A stretch of DNA of 64,000 nt, from NCBI RefSeq assembly GCF_003073045.1, contig NC_037597.1:1550190-1614189 (forward strand), read 5' to 3'. The position numbers were made by a program, and so were the translations under genes. This document shows, one piece after another, positions 12,201 through 20,800 of this stretch. Position 1 is the first letter of the stretch, and every line of letters begins with the position of its first letter. A model generated the notes under the pieces. It was given only the letters and a program-made list of their open reading frames with translations, was not told the origin of the DNA and did not search any database. This DNA is from Pomacea canaliculata (lineage: Eukaryota > Mollusca > Gastropoda > Architaenioglossa > Ampullariidae).

Positions 12201-15200
12201 TCAGAAGCAACAGAGACACCACGTAGCAACCGAACATCATCCTCTGCAGCATCCTCTACCTCCTCATCCCGCCGATCTTCCAGTGTTACTAGTACTGGGC
12301 GAACACCACATTCAGATCGACAACCATCAAGCCGAACCGAAGCCAGTCTGGGAGCACAGATTGTGAGAAAGGCACGAGAGAACATCCCACCAGCCAAGCG
12401 GGACTCTTCTTCAAATCGGAAGGATAGTCGTCGAAACAGTCTGAGGGGCTCCCATGGTACCCTTGCAACATCTGTTCCATCTGTAGCCACACCCACAAAG
12501 AAAGACCGTGACCTGAAGATGCTGAAAAGCCATCTTAAGACTGGCCCTAGCAGCAAAGACCTCACAATCACTGGAATAAACAGTCACAGCCAGTCACAGC
12601 CAGGCAGTCGGTCTGGCTCCCCAAAAGCTGCAGAGAGGCTGGCATGGAAACGACGGAAAGAATATGATCCCCGCAGGGCTGTGGCTGAGGCCAAGGCCAA
12701 GGCCAAGGATGGTCATCCCCAGTCTAAGCCCAAGCCAAAAGTGCAGCCTGCATTATACAAACAGAGGATGATTCGTTCTGCTTCCTTCACCAACTCTGTG
12801 GAGCTGTCAGGACGGGTGCGACATGAAACATATAGTGTTGACTCTACTTCCAGCGCTGAAGATCTCAGTTCAGCAGCCACTGCACCCGAGTCATGCCGTG
12901 ATGCTGGGTTCCGCAGGGCTTTCATCCCATTCCATAACCCTCTGCGTGGGGATCGTCTCTCCCACAGTGCAGATGAAGATGAGGCTGGCCCCTTCCCTAT
13001 GTCACAGGTACCTTGCATCAGCTTGCTTAAAAAGAAACTGTCATTAACCAGTCAATGTGTCTATATGTTGCATTGTCTTTTTTATTTTTGTTTGATAATG
13101 TGGTCATTATTTTATCTTGAGACTGCTGTGTGCTTTTGTAAGTAATGCTGTTTAATAATATAATCTGTATTAATGTAGCCTGCTTTGCCTTTTTTTTTTA
13201 ATTACTTGATGCTATTCATACATTTTTTTTTCTGTAGTCAAGCTATGATCAAATAAAAGAAAACCCTTTTTGATTGTTCTTCTGCCAGTTGAATGTATAA
13301 GGGTAAATCTTTAAGGCTCTAAAACCATAAACAGGTGTGTCACATAGTTTATTAAGGTAGTTGTGTGTTTTGTACACTCTCTGAGGAAACAGACCAACTT
13401 ATACTTCCTAGACATGCAGTGGTGTAATGCCTGATATAGTGATACTGGTAAATCTCCGTGGAAAATCATTACGAAACAACTGAAAGAATGACACCGACTT
13501 TGCTTCAATATATTTTGTGATAACAGATATGTGGTGGATGGCCTGGATGAGAAGGCCTCCAACTCTAGTTACTAGCTTGCAGCTAACCAGTGGTATGAGC
13601 ATGGGTCTATTCCTCAGCTTTGTCAGTACTTCGGCCAAGAATAAGATCTGTAGAGTTTGTATGCCTTGGTTTACCTCTAGTCTTTGCATATTGTTGCATG
13701 TTGTTACCTCTTGCATGTCCAGAACATTAGTGCCAGCAAGTCTGGTGTGTACTGGATGGCTATATATATATATAGTGAGACTGTTGCACGTTGTTACCTC
13801 TTGCATGTCCAGGACGTTGGTGCCAGCAAGTCGGTGTCGGTGTCCATGACTCTTATGTTGCACAAGTCAGCATTCACCCCACCCTTGTCTAAACTCCACA
13901 CCCCCTCTCCTGATACCCCTCCTCCATATTCTTCCACAAATCTGCTGCGCCGGCGCACCTTTGGGGCAGTGGATTACGAGGATATAGGAGGCAGTACCTG
14001 TGGGGCCAGTTCTCACAGAACACAAGCCAACAGCCCTCAGGTGTGTGCCTAGTTGATATCCTGTAGGATATATGTCTTATATTCGTCTGCTGCTACTTTT
14101 AAAACTCTTGTTATACTGTTTGGTTTGGTTGGGCATGTACAGAGAAATGAGTAATTAAAAGGCTGAAATGAAAAACAACCAAAACTTTTTTGGAGGAAAG
14201 GGCAATAGAACCAAAAATAGCAGGGTTGCATGTATTCCCAATTTGCTGTCCTGCAGTTAACTTGCTGGATAAGACATTGCAGGAATGACCTAAAAGCTTT
14301 AACTTGAAGTAAGTCTACTGTTAGGTATAAAATAAATGATATAAAAGATATGAAATAAATACAGTCATAAACTAGTCAAGATGATGATCAATAACAGGGA
14401 TAAAGATGTCATAAAAAGTAGCATAGACCCCAAAGAGTATGCACCGGTAATTTCATGTAAAATTTTGCCAAGCAAATATCATTGTGAAGCATATTTTGTG
14501 AGTGCCTAAGTAGCAGCTCTGTGCTTTGGTTAATTGCATGTTTGTTGTGAGCAGAAATTTAATGCACACTTGTGTTCCAAATGAGTTGCCATTGATCGTC
14601 ACATAGGGCTATTTGTGTTTTTTCCATTTAAGCAAGGTTGATGTGAAGAGCATGTGAGCAGAAACCAGGGCTTCTGCTTACGCAAAAAATTGCGTACAGT
14701 ACGCATTAAAAGTTCGGAGGACCCCTTCAATTTTCGTCAATGGGGTCCCATTCAAATTTGGGCGAAGAACAGGGACCCCTTAAAAATCTAAAGAAGGGGT
14801 CCCTGGGACCCCAAAGAATTTAGCCTTAGCAGAAGCCCTGAGAAACCACATCTGTGTTTATCAAGGAATTGCAGAAGCTGCTGGCATTCATTTCAGTACT
14901 GTGGATAAACTAAATGTGGACTTTTATTTTAGATGAATAAGAACGTTTATCTTGGTGTTCTTTTGCTACAAACACAGTTATCCATACAAAAAAAGAAATT
15001 GTTATTCTTACAAAAAATACTGTGTTCTATGCAACTTTACTGCTGAGCTTTTCTATAAAACAGATTTGTAACAGTAAATATTTGTATACCCTCAGAGTAC
15101 TTTACATACATATATTTGCACTTGCACACATGCACACACATAAGGTGGAGGAAACCAAAGTATCCAGAGGAAACCACAAATGTTCTGCCCTGAGACAGGC

Positions 15201-16313
15201 ATCATGTCAAGAAAGAGGCATGTCAGAGTTGAGATATAAACCCACAGACACCCACTCTCATTGTCGTGGTGAGAGGTACTTCAGCCATTGTGCCACCAAC
15301 AGCGTTACTAATGAGGAGGAGTAAAAGTAATGAATTGATGTTTTAAATTTTCTTGTGTAACTTTGTTTCTGATTAGATTCAGTGTATAGTACATTATTTA
15401 CTTACATATTTGTCCAATATTGTGCAGTCGTACGACTCCCTGATAGTATCGTCTGTATATCAGCTTTCACTCAAACTCAAGACCTCAACAGACAAGATGC
15501 TCAGGAAACTCAGGTAAGACACTGATTTTCTGTGGCCAGTGGCTGCTGTTATCTGCTTTTGGAGGTTTACTCAGTCGTCTGTGATCAATCATAGCATAAC
15601 TGGCATACCAAACTTTTTACAACTGATTTTCATCAAGATTTCCTGGATGGAATATTCATCTGTTTGCACCTGATAATGTAGCCACTGGCACAAGTCATTA
15701 TGGAATAATGTACTCAAAATGTGAGGGACCAAAATCACGTTGGCTTCAAAGTATTGCACTATATTGCAGGATACCACAGTGTAGATGTTTAGTGATTTAC
15801 TTTCCCATATGTTCAATATATTTTTTTTTATGGTACATGTATTTACTAGGGAACAAGACCGTTGCAGCATCACTCCATCTCCTACAGATGACTTTTTGGG
15901 CCACTCTTCAAAAGGTGAAATCCCTGCATGGAAATCAGCTAATCAAGAACTAGCTGGGGTGCTCAAAAACCTCCGCAAGATTGAGCACCATCTTCAAGGT
16001 ATGATTTACTTTGTTACCTAAAATGTGGACTCATGAAAATGGTCAAACTTTGTTAATTCTAGGCACTTCTACATTTACTAATGGGTTCCTTCACACTTTT
16101 CTGTTTTCAGTGATTGATCGTACATTGTTCCAAGATGAGGATACAGACACGGATATATCTGGCATGTCTGCTCGTGAAAAGCAGAAATATTTCCAGGAGA
16201 TTGAGCGCATTCGGAGTGAACTGGCAGGTTTCCAGCCCATTGACACACCCAGAACAGAGTCGCTGGACCCAGGCTCACCAGAAATGGCTGAGATCACTCA
16301 GGATCTTTGTTAG
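2729..16313 (+). CDS. CEP170: CEP170-family centrosomal/microtubule-associated protein (5' truncated by window)
   Basis: CEP170 is a subdistal-appendage and microtubule-binding scaffold with an N-terminal FHA domain and a long, serine-rich, disordered remainder. Nine exons are visible: 2729-3256, 3507-3721, 3986-4691, 10830-10965, 11347-13007, 13813-14040, 15428-15513, 15850-15998, 16111-16313. Splice phases match at every junction. Family landmarks in order: a 'YMEIP' motif, 'FTVEFGDEKKP', 'GTYTIEADRDDAEEM' followed by 'IDEVFGVD', 'VPAWISQLTALAASH', 'LLLRDTETVMAAMEARM', 'LRRARADGSEATE', 'LLRRRTF', 'YDSLIVSSVYQLSLKLK', and the C-terminal coiled coil 'LAGVLKNLRKIEHHLQ'. These match the order in vertebrate CEP170/CEP170B as I remember those proteins. 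About 1,300 residues are encoded; the FHA exons lie left of the window. The first exon carries an apparent frame break near 2797. Family assignment is firm; CEP170 versus CEP170B cannot be decided and is probably one invertebrate gene. Confidence 0.9.
3507..3721 (+). CDS. CEP170: CEP170 exon b
   Basis: Acceptor 'tttcag' at 3501-3506 and donor 'gtacat' at 3722. Phase 0 in, phase 2 out. It encodes a basic, charged, Lys/Glu/Ser-rich linker starting 'EERELSPGRQKKLDDLW'. No folded domain is evident, as expected for the disordered middle of the family. Confidence 0.85.
3986..4691 (+). CDS. CEP170: CEP170 exon c (GTYTIE / IDEVFGVD motif)
   Basis: Acceptor 'ttacag' and a consensus donor GTAAGT at 4692. 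Phase 2 in, phase 0 out. It holds one of the best conserved CEP170 blocks, 'GTYTIEADRDDAEEMMARQQ' followed by 'IDEVFGVDVENF', plus an acidic C-terminal stretch. In vertebrate CEP170 the matching block is [20 protein letters not shown], as I recall it. Confidence 0.9.
5104..5211. repeat. 27-bp tandem repeat, four copies
   Basis: Four head-to-tail 27-bp units start at 5104, 5131, 5158 and 5185. The last three are identical and the first is diverged. The unit begins AGCTGCATAATACAG. Because 27 is divisible by 3 it stays open in some frames, which creates spurious repetitive ORFs. Confidence 0.9.
8810..9660 (-). mobile_element. Degenerate LINE (reverse transcriptase C-terminal part), minus strand
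   Basis: Translated on the minus strand in shifting frames, this holds typical non-LTR retrotransposon RT C-terminal motifs: 'KFNIKEGLVQVIEVLY' and 'STLLLNNQRGTYFHTTVVV' (9.5-9.64 kb), 'STEKNKVMISGSGQ' (about 9.47 kb), 'RIQAFENKCLRRLLRISYKE' (about 9.1-9.2 kb) and the terminal 'MNWLTNIKYWTGCPAQDI' (about 8.9-8.95 kb). Multiple frameshifts and stops mark a dead copy. It lies antisense in a CEP170 intron. Confidence 0.8.
10830..10965 (+). CDS. CEP170: CEP170 exon d (VPAWISQLTALAASH motif)
   Basis: Phase 0 in (acceptor AG at 10828-10829), phase 1 out (donor 'gtagga' at 10966). The encoded 'DVPAWISQLTALAASHKTAV' matches the family's conserved 'WVSQWASLAANHTR' block. It follows a 6.1-kb intron, the longest in the visible part of the gene. 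Confidence 0.85.
11347..13007 (+). CDS. CEP170: CEP170 large serine-rich exon e
   Basis: The 1,661-nt exon begins after 'tttcag' in phase 1 and ends at CAG with donor 'gtacct' in phase 0. It encodes about 553 residues of Ser/Arg/Lys-rich disordered sequence with family blocks: 'GRKLPSLPTD', 'SIDTELLLRDTETVMAAMEA', 'MVSDILSRTDSLDE', 'NRAFALRRARADGSEATE', and a basic 'AWKRRKEYDPRRA' segment. Basic Ser-rich tracts of this kind fit microtubule binding and phospho-regulation. That is inference from the family. Confidence 0.9.
13692..13838 (+). repeat. 90-bp-offset tandem duplication covering a CEP170 splice acceptor
   Basis: The segment around 13692-13748 ('TTGTTACCTCTTGCATGTCC' then 'AG...GCCAGCAAGTC') recurs at 13782-13838, exactly 90 bp later, with a few substitutions. 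Both copies contain a pyrimidine-containing tract, an AG acceptor and the first codons of the exon ('ISASKS' against 'VGASKS'). A short TA repeat lies between them. Confidence 0.9.
13813..14040 (+). CDS. CEP170: CEP170 exon f (LLRRRTF motif)
   Basis: Acceptor 'tgtccag' at 13806-13812, phase 0 in; donor 'gtgtgt' at 14041, phase 0 out. It encodes Pro/Ser-rich sequence and 'NLLRRRTFGAVDYEDIGG', equivalent to the family's 'RRRTWSRDE' block. The acceptor and first codons are duplicated 90 bp upstream, in the same frame. Confidence 0.8.
14666..14840 (+). mobile_element. 175-bp MITE, copy 1 (in CEP170 intron)
   Basis: The element has perfect terminal inverted repeats (CAGGGCTTCTGC ... GCAGAAGCCCTG). 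A direct AGAAAC flanks both ends and is a likely target-site duplication. Inside are smaller palindromes (GCGTAC A GTACGC; GGGGTCCCTGGGACCCC). There is no coding capacity. It belongs to the same family, at the same length, as 18969-19143. Confidence 0.85.
15120..15310 (-). repeat. Degenerate tRNA-derived SINE-like element
   Basis: The minus strand shows an A-box-like 'TGGCACAATGG' and a degenerate B-box-like 'GGGTTTATATCTC', followed by 'GGTTTCCTCCACC', which resembles the conserved 'GGTTTCCTCCCAC' tract of widespread animal SINEs. It lies in a CEP170 intron. The copy is diverged and the exact family is not assigned. Confidence 0.5.
15428..15513 (+). CDS. CEP170: CEP170 exon g (YDSLIVSSVYQLSLKLK)
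   Basis: Acceptor 'gtgcag', consensus donor GTAAGA at 15514. Phase 0 in, phase 2 out. 'SYDSLIVSSVYQLSLKLKTS' matches '[20 protein letters not shown]' of vertebrate CEP170 (recalled): a conserved amphipathic helix near the C terminus. Confidence 0.85.
15850..15998 (+). CDS. CEP170: CEP170 exon h (C-terminal coiled coil)
   Basis: Phase 2 in (AG at 15848-15849), phase 1 out (donor 'gtatga' at 15999). It encodes 'ANQELAGVLKNLRKIEHHLQ', the short conserved coiled coil just before the C terminus (family: '[20 protein letters not shown]'). Confidence 0.85.
16111..16313 (+). CDS. CEP170: CEP170 terminal exon i with stop
   Basis: Acceptor 'gttttcag', phase 1 in, completing the coiled coil ('VIDRTLFQDED'). 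A second charged helix, 'MSAREKQKYFQEIERIRSEL', follows. The frame ends at TAG 16311-16313. Confidence 0.85.
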
Positions 16314-17746
16314 TGTTTAATGTGTAAACATGGCCATGGAACAAGGTGATAGGGATTCCTAAGGGTGTTTAGGGATAACAGTGTAATGCAGCCATTGCTG
16401 TTACACTAGGTCCAAGCTGGTGTTTGTCTAACCCTGTCTTTGCTGAAAATGTACAAGGCTTCTATACCCATTAGTTTATGTGTGGTAAACTTCATCAAAT
16501 GGGTCTTGGTGTACAGCGCTTTCAAAATCAAGATTGCTGACTGTGGTGGTGATTGGTGACTGCCATTACTTTATCTCAAATGGGAGCTGTGGAATAGTGA
16601 TGGTTTGCTTCATATCCTTTCCAATCATAAAAGCATCCACATATTTAGTAGACCATTTGGATAGTCGGTAATTTTAAAATACAGGCAGGGAAGGATGTTT
16701 ATGCAGTCTAGCTTAAAGGCAAAGCAGGAATCTTTCAGACACTCCCAGACCTCAGAATCAGCAAGTGTCTTAGAGGTCTCACACTATCAGTACCTTCAAG
16801 GTGACATAAGCCAACCTGTTTAGCTGTGGCCTCTTAAGCTCACTTCTTGGCAAATTTGAGGTCTAGCAGCAGTTCAGTGGACATCACTTTTTCTATTCCT
16901 CTTTATATGTTGCTTGCAGAGTTTGCATTTTGTGATCGGCCACTGCCTGCTGGAAATCATCTGTGGCCAGTCAACTAGTCTCAAATTGATCTTCATTTAC
17001 ATTTGTCTTTGATTACATTGAGAATTTAGTGAAGTGACAAACCAAATTATCACTTAGGAACAAAATGGGAAACAGATGGAAATGCCTGTAGTGCACTGTG
17101 CAATCTAGTGACTCCAGTCCTAGTAAATGATCATTATTATTGTGCTATTTCTGTGATATGCCTGCATGGTGGTGCTTGTACCTCAAGCTCCTGAAACTCC
17201 ACAGCTTGCTGTGGTGGACAGCTGCTTGCAAATGTGTATGCTTACAAGCTGTGATAACAGTTGTTATTGTGAAAGTGACTTGCTGCTTTTAATGTATACT
17301 TGCCTGTCAGTAGTGTTTTGTAAATACTTGTGTAATGTGCAGCATCCACAGCAAGTTAGAAAGCTTGTTGTCTCCACATTTCTCCCTGATCTCCTCCCAA
17401 CCCCACCCCAATCCAAGACCATGTAAGCAAAATCAGGCTCCTACACAGTCAATATCATTTGATCTCAGCCTGTCTTGTAGAAATAGACTATACACGAAAA
17501 GGTTAGATTAAGTCATCCCAGGTTAGTGCAAGATTTACTGCTATATGTGATTGTAGGTTTTTAAAATTCACTTTTGCATTTATTTAAAAACTAAGCATGT
17601 GGTCTGAAGCATTCATTCCAAGATCATTAAACAAGCTTTTCAACATATTTTGCGTTAATGGTTTTAATTACAATATGTTTATTGATAAAACAGTGTATAC
17701 ATGAAATCTGTCCCATCTACACAGACAATTTTTGAAGCAAGTATCT
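16314..17746. other. Convergent 3' UTR region of CEP170 and MACROD genes
   Basis: There is no coding signal. The + strand part is probably the CEP170 3' UTR; a candidate poly(A) signal ATTAAA is at 17626-17631. The minus strand has TTTATT (AATAAA in reverse) at 17678-17683, a good poly(A) signal about 64 bp past the MACROD stop. The two genes are tail-to-tail and may share or nearly overlap their 3' ends. Confidence 0.55.
17678..17683 (-). terminator. Candidate poly(A) signal of the MACROD gene
   Basis: AATAAA on the minus strand, 64 bp downstream of the MACROD stop codon. It is the closest canonical hexamer. Use is inferred from position only. Confidence 0.5.
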
Positions 17747-17898
17747 TCATTCGGAGCTATGGGGTGACTTTCGTTTAGGAGCAGAAGGACTGTCCTCTGG
17801 CTGTTTAGTGGGTGGGCTGGTGTTGACTGCATCTTCAAACTTTTTGTCAGAACTTGTCTCTTTCATGCCTTTTGTGCCAACTCGTTTCACTGGGCTTT
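17747..17898 (-). CDS. MACROD1: MACROD exon 10: basic disordered tail and stop
   Basis: Phase 1 in, stop TGA at 17747-17749. It encodes '[18 protein letters not shown]' and a Pro/Ser/Lys tail with a 'PKRKSP' cluster that could act as a nuclear localisation signal. Low complexity, not part of the fold. Confidence 0.8.
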
Positions 17899-20800
17899 CT
17901 GCAATACAGGTAACATTACAGGCGAGATGTGGGTTGTGGCACCATCACAGGGTCTGAAGACACAAAATAGAGGTTACTGTTTTCAAAACCAATTCTTCAC
18001 CATAAACATGAAAGTTCCAAGAGAATAAACATTTAACATAATGTGAAGTTAGCAAAAAGGTCCCAGTTTTTGCTGGAATACCTAGCATATTAAGAAACAT
18101 CTTTTGTAATGAGTGGGTTAGGGGAGCTGTTGCCAGCTGCTTCAACCAGAATTTAAATTCACCTAGAAAAATTTTGGGACATACTCATCATGTAATATTA
18201 AAACACTCTCAATCTAGGATATATGGCATCAAATTTTGATGAGTTTTAGCAGGTCTCAAAAGGTGAATTATCTAAATCTTTTGTTCAGAAAGAATAACTT
18301 TATAATTGTGTAATTTTACTAATACTATAATTTACTGAAAGTAATTTTTATGTCCTATATTTAGGCCTACTCCTGAAGGAAAATGAAAGAATGTATCGCC
18401 CATTGCAAGAGAGAGATGTGGGAGGTCACACATACCATTTTTCTTGGCTGCTAATATTCCTTCAAGCCTGTGAAGTATCAGTCTCATCCCTTGCCTTCTC
18501 TGAATAATAGAGTTTTACATGCAATAAAAAAAAAAATCACAAATGTCTGCAACATGATGCATCATAAAAATTGCAAGCAACCCAAGACAGAACCTTCCAA
18601 AGTTTAAAACACTTAAATACCCTGAAGAGAGTTACATGCCTGTTGTAGCATCAGCCTCTCTGTCACTGGAGTGTCCATGTTCTGGAAGGGGAAAGTAAAC
18701 CTGAAGGAGTTGTTCATACACTTCCACATCTTTCTTGAGGAACAGGCAGAGGATGATTCTTTCAATCTGTAAACACACAAGCAAACAGAAAAAGCCCAGC
18801 TTCTGTGCAGTCAACATGCAACAGCCATAGATGACAAAGCATTGTTCCTTGATTAATAAGCTGTGCTTGCTTGAGAGTAGAAAGAGGGGCACAAACCCAA
18901 TGTGGGGGCCTGTTCACATTTTCAGCACCCTTTCATGGCAAGAGAGAGATGCAAGATGAGTGATAATGCAGGGCTTCTGCTAAGGCTAAATTCTTTGGGG
19001 TCCCAGGGACCCCTTCTTCAGATTTTTAAGGGGTCCCTGTTCTTCGCCCAAATTTGAAGGGGACCCCATTGACGAAAACTGAAGAGGTCCTCCGAACTTT
19101 TAATGCGTACTGTACGCAATTTTTTGCATAAGCAGAAGCCCTGTAATGGTATTCATTAATACAACAATTTTGAATAAAAGTATAAAACAAGATGAAGCAT
19201 GCTGCATTAACATCTTAAACAAAAACCACAAATTGTCCTACTTGGATGTCAAGCACAGAAGAGAAAGAAACATACTAAAACCATGGAGGAGCATCTACAT
19301 ACAGACTTCCTAATGATTTTAAGTTCATTCCTTCATAATCATGTATGATTAGTTGCTTAGCCCTCCTCCTTGACTTGACAGGTCAAGTAAAGTGTCAGTG
19401 TATTTATGGGCCTCAGTAATCTACCCATTGATAAAACTGCCCCAACTTGGTTAGCTTGAGACAAGCTATCAGCATTGGCCCCATCCAATGTAGTATTTGC
19501 TGAGACTGAGGTATGGGCAAGCCTACCCAGAGATTGCAAATACATGGTTTCAGCTACCTTGGGTTAGCTGATTTAGCCAGTTCAAGTAGGGTAACAGGCT
19601 GGCTAAATATGCTTCATGAATACGCCCAAAGAAACAAGAAAACCTAGGGGTACAGGTATACCTCTGCCTATTTAACCCAAGACCTCTAGCTCTTTCCTAA
19701 GGCATTGGCAAGAAGTAAAAAACAAAGTTACTCTCCAAGTTTCTTTACCTTGTCAGCATACTTGTCTTTCTCTAACCATTCCCTAATGGTCTGCAGAGCC
19801 ACATCAGTTGCTGCCTTCACAGGGTAACCTGCAATAACACAATGACACTGCAATGACTCAACCTAAGCTCACAGTCTTTGAGTCATCTTTTATCATGGAG
19901 TTGTTCAGCTCAAGCTTAAATAAAATAAATATGAAAAGCATGTCCTAATCAAAAGTAATAAAGGTATTAAGAAAAGGCCTGAAGGGTCCTCAATCAAAAT
20001 AATAAACCCTTGGATCTTGTGTCACATCCTGTGACCTTTCTGTCTTAGTGGAACTAAGTCTGCATGCCACTGTGACTACAACTTGACAGAAGCATTCTAA
20101 TGATAGTGTCAAGTGAACTGAGTTAACCTTTGACTAGAAAACACCATTGAAGAATACATAACTAAAGCAATCCCTGAAAATGTAAAGAGTTTATGGCAGA
20201 GCCACATTACAATCAGCAACCTGAACTTCACATTTTAAAATTTCTGAGACTGAAAGAACCGCTTTATAAGAGACTCATCAAACAGAAATAAAAGCTGCAG
20301 ATTGGGAAGAAATGGCAGGAATGATGGTAGAAAGCAATGTATGCCAAGGGAGAGAAGTCTACGGAAGGGGGGTGGGGTGGGGTGACGATGGATATGACAG
20401 GCACATGAAGATAATAAACATTATTAGTGTATGCATTTACAAGTGAGTAAATGAATGTATTAATCTAATTAATGTTTTACATCAATCTAAGGACAAATTT
20501 ACAAATTCATTTTTACAGACTTTCAAATGCTGAAAGATTCATATATTCAATAGCATCAATAAAGGTCAAACACAGAAACATACCATATATTCCTGTTGAA
20601 ATGCAAGGAAAGGCCTGGAAAAAAAAAACCCTCACATAATTTCATCAGCAGAAAAATTACAAACTTTTGTATATTTTACTCCGAAAATTTGCATCCATTC
20701 TCTTCACCATTTTTGTCTTCTGTGGAGACCTCACGGCTTGAAAATCTTGTAAAATGCAGTCTGAGCATGGGAAAAGCAGTACAGAGCTAAATCCTTTATT

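Noticed and set aside
11966..12571. 201-codon minus-strand frame opposite CEP170 exon e
   Set aside because: It is the antisense shadow of a biased Ser/Arg coding exon and shows no known domain.
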